Positions 59,880-64,000 of a stretch of DNA of 64,000 bases are shown piece after piece. Location: contig NZ_BBWQ01000012.1 of assembly GCF_001463885.1 (NCBI RefSeq), forward strand, positions 62,001-126,000. The letters are read 5' to 3'. Source of the DNA: Aureimonas altamirensis (GTDB lineage: Bacteria; Pseudomonadota; Alphaproteobacteria; Rhizobiales; Rhizobiaceae). How positions within the stretch are numbered: the first letter of the stretch is position 1; each line of letters opens with the position of its first letter. A program made the position numbers and the translations under genes. The notes under the pieces were generated by a model that worked only from the letters and a program-made list of their open reading frames with translations, was not told the origin of the DNA and made no database searches.

Positions 59880-59898
59880 CTATGAACTGAATTCATAG
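59880..59898. promoter_or_regulatory. LysR-type operator (perfect inverted repeat)
   Basis: CTATGAA (59880-59886), five spacer bases, then TTCATAG (59892-59898). It contains the T-N11-A core expected of LysR regulator sites and lies 26 bp before the LysR start in the divergent promoter region. Confidence 0.72.
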
Positions 59899-59924
59899 AG
59901 TGGCGATCGGGTCGGGCAGGCAGG

Positions 59925-60830
59925 ATGGGCAGCCTCAATCATAACCGCTCCGGCGAGATGGACGTGTTCGTCCGCGTCGTCGAACTCGGCGGCTTTTCAC
60001 CCGCCGCGCGGGCTGCGCGCATGACGCCATCGGCGGTCAGCAAGCTGATCGCGCGGCTGGAAGCGCGCCTCGGTGCGCGGCTGCTGAGCCGCTCGACGAG
60101 ACAAGTCCGGCTTACGCCAGAGGGTTGTGCCTTCTACGAGCGGGCGACACGCATCCTAGCCGATATCGAGGATGCGGAACGCGCGGCAGGCGCAGGTGAA
60201 CAGGCGGTGGGCCGCGTGCGGGTCAATACCAGCGCCTCCTATGCCAACCATATCCTCGCGCCGATCCTGCCGGCTTTCATGGCAGAGCATCCGGGCGTCA
60301 CACTCGATATCGTACAGACCGATGCCGTCGTCGACCTCGTAACCGAGCGCACAGACGTGGCGATCCGGGCGGGGCCATTGAAAAGCTCCAGCCTCGTGGC
60401 GCGCAAGCTGGGCGAGACGGCGCTGATGATCGTGGCCGCGCCCTCCTATCTGGATCGCTGGGGCGAGCCCCGCTCAATCGCCGATCTCGAGGCGCATAAT
60501 TGCCTTGGCTTCGGCTATGCCCGTGCCGTCGATGGCTGGCCGCTGCGCGGCAACGGCGGAACCGTGTTTGTGCCGGCGACAGGACGGGTGCAGGCAAGCG
60601 ACGGAGAGGGCCTGCGGCATCTAGCTCTGTCTGGCGTGGGCCTTGCCCGGCTTGCTGCGTTCACCCTGCGCGAAGACATTGCCGTCGGACGGCTCGTGCC
60701 GGTTCTTGGCAATCTCGATACGGGCGAGAGGGAACCCTTCCACGCCGTCTATGTCGGTCAGGGTGGCCCCCTGCCCTCGCGTGTGCGGGCGCTGCTCGAC
60801 TTTCTCGCCGCGAACGGCAGGGTCTCTTAG
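59925..60830 (+). CDS. LysR-family transcriptional regulator
   Basis: The protein has 301 residues. The N-terminal winged helix (about 10-70) reads MDVFVRVVELGGFSPAARAA, MTPSAVSKLIARLEARLGAR, with RSTRQVRLTPEG after it. It is followed by a periplasmic-binding-protein-like effector domain (about 95-300: VRVNTSASYANHILAPILPA). It probably binds the palindrome at 59880-59898 and controls the divergent aldo/keto reductase and itself. The effector is unknown. Confidence 0.93.
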   Translation: MGSLNHNRSGEMDVFVRVVELGGFSPAARAARMTPSAVSKLIARLEARLGARLLSRSTRQVRLTPEGCAFYERATRILADIEDAERAAGAGEQAVGRVRVNTSASYANHILAPILPAFMAEHPGVTLDIVQTDAVVDLVTERTDVAIRAGPLKSSSLVARKLGETALMIVAAPSYLDRWGEPRSIADLEAHNCLGFGYARAVDGWPLRGNGGTVFVPATGRVQASDGEGLRHLALSGVGLARLAAFTLREDIAVGRLVPVLGNLDTGEREPFHAVYVGQGGPLPSRVRALLDFLAANGRVS

Positions 60831-60909
60831 GCGCCTTCGCCGCCGACCTCAAGGCCAGGGGCCTTCTCTGACGGTTGCCCGAGCCGGCAGCCTGTAAAGG
60901 CTTGCCCAT

Positions 60910-60953
60910 GAAAGAAGAAAGGCCCCGCCCGGCGTGTTGCGCCGGACGGGGCC
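60910..60953 (-). terminator. Rho-independent terminator of the tct operon
   Basis: On the minus strand GGCCCCG and CGGGGCC arms, extended by CCGGCG pairing, form a long stem at 60921-60953. It is followed by TTTCTTCTTTC. It lies 34 bp after the tctA stop. Confidence 0.8.
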
Positions 60954-60986
60954 CTGGATCGTGCGGGTGGATGAACCCTCCCTGTG

Positions 60987-62501
60987 TCAGCGCGTCCCTG
61001 CAGCCGAGCCGCGGCTGAACAGCAAGGCCACTCCCTTGGACAGGATCGGCCAGAGGAGAAGCAGGATCGCAAGGCCCATGATGCTGCCGACAAGGGCGTT
61101 GGACCAGAAGATCGACAGGGAGCCGCCCGAGTAAAGCATGGACTGGCGGAAGGCGTCCTCGGCCTTGTCGCCCAGAACCATGGCCAGAACCAGCGGTGCG
61201 ATCGGATAGTCCAGCCGCTTGAAGATGTAGCCGACAATGCCGAAGGCCACGGCCATGAGCACATCGAACTCCGCATTGGCCACCGTATAGGCGCCGATCA
61301 GGCAGACCACGATGATGATCGGGCCGATGATCCCGAAGGGAATACGCAGGATCGACGCAAAGAGCGGCACCGTGGCCAGCACAAGGATGACGGCGATGAT
61401 GTTGGACATGTACATCGAGGCGATCAGGCCCCAGACGAAATCCGGCTGCTCGACGAACAGCAAGGGGCCGGGCTGCAGTCCCCAGATCATCAAGCCGCCC
61501 ATCATGACGGCCGCCGTTGCCGATCCGGGAACGCCGAGCGCCAGCATGGGCAGTAGCGCGGAGGTACCGGCCGAGTGGTCGGCCGTTTCCGGCGCGATCA
61601 CGCCTTCAGGCTCGCCCTTGCCGAAGTTCTTGCCGTACTTGCCGAAGCGCCGGCCAAGACCATAGCTCATGAAGGACGCAGCCGTCGGGCCGCCGGGCGT
61701 GATGCCCATCCAGACGCCGACCGCGGCCGAACGCAGGAAGGTGACCCAGTAATGCGGCAGGCGCGCCAGCGCCTTGAAGATCTCGCGGATCTCGATCTTG
61801 GATGAGACGCCCTTGAACTTCATCTCCTCCTGCACGGTCAATAGCAGTTCGCCGATGCCGAACAGGCCGATCACCGCCACCAGGAAGGATATGCCGCGCA
61901 GCAGATCGGTGAAGCCGAAGGTCAGGCGCAGCTCGCCCGACACCGTATCCATGCCGACCGTTGCGAAGGCCAGGCCCGCCAGCAGCGAAACGGCAGCCTT
62001 CATGGGATCGCCGCCGCCCAGCCCGATGAAGGAACAGAAAGCCAGGAGGTAGATGGCGAAGAATTCCGGCGAAGAGAAACGCAGCGCGAAATCCGCGATC
62101 CAGCCGGCCAGGAGCGTGATGACCAGAACGCCGGTCAGCGCACCGAGGCCCGCCGAGAAGAAGGCGGTCGCCAGCGCCTCGGTGGCCCGCCCGTTCTTGG
62201 CCATGGGATAGCCGTCGAAGGTGGTGGCCACCGATGACGGCTCGCCGGGAATGTTGAACAGGATGGATGTCGTCGATCCGCCGAACAGCGCACCCCAATA
62301 CATGGACGACAGCAGGATGATCGCCGACACCGGCTCCATGGTGAAGGTCAGCGGCAGAAGCAGCGTGACGCCGTTCGGCGCGCCGAGACCCGGCAGGACG
62401 CCGACGAGGATGCCCAGCAGAACGCCGAAGACGATCAACCAGACATGGTAGAAGGAAAATGCAACGGAGAAGCCGTGCATCAGATTGGCGAAATCGGCCA
62501 T
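60987..62501 (-). CDS. tctA: Tripartite tricarboxylate transporter large membrane subunit
   Basis: The protein has 504 residues and about ten to twelve membrane helices. It is the main channel subunit of a TctABC-type secondary transporter. LGILVGVLPGLGAPNGVTLL (about 29-48) and the second PGGPTAASFMSYGLGRR are the paired TctA signatures. SSMYWGALFGGSTTSILFNI is also diagnostic. The start ATG at 62501 (MADFANLMHGFSVAF) follows tctB by 13 bp. The longer open frame to 62681 overlaps tctB and is rejected. Confidence 0.96.
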   Translation of the reverse strand: MADFANLMHGFSVAFSFYHVWLIVFGVLLGILVGVLPGLGAPNGVTLLLPLTFTMEPVSAIILLSSMYWGALFGGSTTSILFNIPGEPSSVATTFDGYPMAKNGRATEALATAFFSAGLGALTGVLVITLLAGWIADFALRFSSPEFFAIYLLAFCSFIGLGGGDPMKAAVSLLAGLAFATVGMDTVSGELRLTFGFTDLLRGISFLVAVIGLFGIGELLLTVQEEMKFKGVSSKIEIREIFKALARLPHYWVTFLRSAAVGVWMGITPGGPTAASFMSYGLGRRFGKYGKNFGKGEPEGVIAPETADHSAGTSALLPMLALGVPGSATAAVMMGGLMIWGLQPGPLLFVEQPDFVWGLIASMYMSNIIAVILVLATVPLFASILRIPFGIIGPIIIVVCLIGAYTVANAEFDVLMAVAFGIVGYIFKRLDYPIAPLVLAMVLGDKAEDAFRQSMLYSGGSLSIFWSNALVGSIMGLAILLLLWPILSKGVALLFSRGSAAGTR

Positions 62502-62514
62502 TGCGCGTCTCCTC

Positions 62515-63057
62515 TTAGTAGATGCCGATGGCGGGCATGATGATGCCCTTGGCCAGCGGTACCTGGAACCACCACTCGAACATGAAGAAGAAGGCCGCCA
62601 TGACGCCGACCGAAATGGCGAGCGCCTTCGGGAAGCCGGTCTTGCCCAGCGTGATGATCGAGAAGAGCAGGAAAAGCCCACCCGACAGATAGAGGCCGAG
62701 CCAGGGGATCAGCGCCGCGCAGATCGTTGTCGGGACGAGGATCGAGCCGATGCGGCCGATGGCCCCGTCCGGCATGAAACGCACGTCGAGCCCGGCATCG
62801 TCATGCAGCGCCGCCGGCCCGGTGACCTCCGGCGCTGTCTGGGTGGGTGCCCTTCGACGATGGCTCAGGGCATAGCGGGCCGCGATGACAAGCCCCAGAG
62901 CCAGGAGCAGGATCCCGATCCGGAAGGGGAAATAGCCCGAGGCCGGCCCGAAATCGGTCCAGCCGATACCGTTTTCCAGGCTGCCATAGGCCGTGATAGC
63001 ACCCAGAAGGGCGACGCATAGGCCGGTGATGACTTCGACATGGCGACGCGTCAACAT
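62515..63057 (-). CDS. tctB: Tripartite tricarboxylate transporter small membrane subunit (TctB)
   Basis: The protein has 180 residues with four predicted membrane helices: ITGLCVALLGAITAYGSL near the start, FRIGILLLALGLVIAARYA, LVPTTICAALIPWLGLYLSG and a final helix near AISVGVMAAFFFMFEWWF. The loop after helix 2 is hydrophilic (RRRAPTQTAPEV). It pairs with TctA. GGGAGGAAC lies before the ATG at 63057. Gene order tctC-tctB-tctA is the usual one. Confidence 0.9.
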   Translation of the reverse strand: MLTRRHVEVITGLCVALLGAITAYGSLENGIGWTDFGPASGYFPFRIGILLLALGLVIAARYALSHRRRAPTQTAPEVTGPAALHDDAGLDVRFMPDGAIGRIGSILVPTTICAALIPWLGLYLSGGLFLLFSIITLGKTGFPKALAISVGVMAAFFFMFEWWFQVPLAKGIIMPAIGIY

Positions 63058-63146
63058 CGCGCGTTCCTCCCGCTCTTGCAGCGCCCGTAGGCAGAAAGCC
63101 AAGCGCGGGGCGGAGACTCCTCCACCCGCCCCGCCCTGTGATCGCG

Positions 63147-64000
63147 TTACTGGACGAGCCAGCCGTCGGCTTCGAACTGCGCGCGCGACTTCTGGACATC
63201 GGCGGCAATGAAGCTCTTGAAGTCGTCTCCGGCCATGAAGCGGGCCGTCTGCGACGTCGTCTTCAGGTAGCTCTGGAACTCCGGCGTCTCGGATGCCTTG
63301 CGCAGCAGCTCGGTGTAGTAGGCGATGGCCTCGGCCGAAACGTCGGCAGGGGCGAAGACCGTGCGCGGCATCTGGTAGCTATCGATGGCCAGTCCCTGCT
63401 CCTTGCAGGTCGGGATGTCGTTCCACGACATCGTCTCGGTGACCTTGTCGGTATAGGCCATGCGCTCCGGCGCCATGACGCAAAGCGGCTTGGCCTGCCC
63501 TGCCCGCCATTGGCCGACATTCTCGGCCGGGTTGTTGGTGTTGGCGTCGATATGGTTGCCGGCCAACTGCACCGCCGCCTCGGAACCGGACTTGAAGGGG
63601 ATGTACAGGAACTTCGCGCCGGACACGTCTTCGATCTGGCGCAGCAGCGTCTGGTCCACATCCTTGGACTGCGAGCCGCCGAAGCGCAGCTTGCCGGGCG
63701 TTTCCTTGCCGGCCGCGACGAGGTCGTTGATCGTCTCGTAAGGGCTGTCGGCCTGCACCCAGACGATGAACTCGTCCACCGCAAGCGTGGCGACCGGCGT
63801 CAGGTCTTCGGCCTTGTAGCCGAGGCGCGTGACCAGCGGCAGCTGCCATTCGTTGGAGGTGCCGAAGATCAGCTTGTGGTCGTCGCCCGCCGATCCGACG
63901 CCATAGATGAAGGCTTCGGCGCCCGAGCCACCGCCCTTGTTGGCCACGACGACGTTCTGCTCGGCCAGCTTTTCCTTGGCGATTGCCGCCTGAAGCTGGC
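63147..64000 (-). CDS. tctC: Tripartite tricarboxylate transporter substrate-binding protein (TctC/Bug), partial
   Basis: The 5' end lies beyond the right edge; about 284 residues are present, including the C-terminus. Bug-family features are NVVVANKGGGSGAEAF (the glycine-rich ligand-binding loop), PVATLAVDEFIVWV, GKETPGKLRFGGS and YIPFKSGSEAAVQLAGNHID. The protein should be periplasmic and capture a dicarboxylate, tricarboxylate or similar acid; Bug proteins are very diverse, so the ligand cannot be inferred. It is the first gene of the operon ending at the terminator near 60953. Confidence 0.92.
   Translation of the reverse strand, partial: QLQAAIAKEKLAEQNVVVANKGGGSGAEAFIYGVGSAGDDHKLIFGTSNEWQLPLVTRLGYKAEDLTPVATLAVDEFIVWVQADSPYETINDLVAAGKETPGKLRFGGSQSKDVDQTLLRQIEDVSGAKFLYIPFKSGSEAAVQLAGNHIDANTNNPAENVGQWRAGQAKPLCVMAPERMAYTDKVTETMSWNDIPTCKEQGLAIDSYQMPRTVFAPADVSAEAIAYYTELLRKASETPEFQSYLKTTSQTARFMAGDDFKSFIAADVQKSRAQFEADGWLVQ

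Overview
The window is GC-rich chromosomal DNA from an alphaproteobacterium. Aerobic cobaltochelatase genes (cobS/cobT), the metX-metW pair, the aroK-aroB pair, the chorismate mutase-hisC-prephenate dehydrogenase block, rpmB beside a DUF3108 gene and an envelope-type OmpR regulator all point to Hyphomicrobiales (Rhizobiales). An Aurantimonadaceae-like member is possible, but that is a guess from memory of gene content. There are no rRNA or tRNA genes, insertion sequences, phage genes or CRISPR arrays. Most of the window is housekeeping chromosome with a few transport and catabolism islands.

Layout. 1-3262: 5' part of a YdeP-type molybdopterin oxidoreductase, a small L,D-transpeptidase, an OmpR-type response regulator and a cyclic-nucleotide-binding protein. 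3304-10980: a polyol operon with SorC-type regulator, binding protein, two permeases, ATPase, short-chain dehydrogenase and a D-ribulokinase-like FGGY kinase. It probably carries ribitol or D-arabinitol to D-ribulose 5-phosphate. 11256-18487: small conserved genes (hemF, two tandem DUF1289 proteins, DUF1178, a nitrilase-family amidase, grxC, comF, a methyltransferase, mutT, a GNAT). 18456-24940: argJ, an exported parvulin, secA and a frameshifted exported protein. 24941-31846: a lipoprotein L,D-transpeptidase, accA, xerD, aroK-aroB, DUF1275, BolA and a J-domain protein. 31941-35849: cobS-cobT and a phytase-like esterase. 35819-38763: a queuosine-precursor transporter behind a preQ1-I-like leader, rpmB, DUF3108 and gloB. 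38875-45591: a methyltransferase, an aldo/keto reductase, metX-metW and the chorismate mutase-hisC-tyrA block.

45619-54560 is the most distinctive accessory block. It holds an MFS exporter and an octopine/nopaline-dehydrogenase-family enzyme. Divergent from the latter is a tightly packed operon of a Tat-type binding protein, two polyamine/opine-type permeases, an ATPase, a flavoprotein monooxygenase-like enzyme and two AhpD/CMD-fold proteins. It looks like an uptake and oxidative breakdown route for an opine-like or amine substrate.

54602-64000: a MATE exporter, an LprI-like protein, a malate:quinone oxidoreductase with an unexpected Tat/lipoprotein-like leader, a PhnB-like protein, an aldo/keto reductase divergent from a LysR regulator with a palindromic operator between them, and a tctC-tctB-tctA tripartite tricarboxylate transporter operon cut by the right edge.

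Starts were chosen from Shine-Dalgarno spacing, stop-start overlaps and family N-termini. All family assignments are by reading the translations, without database searches.
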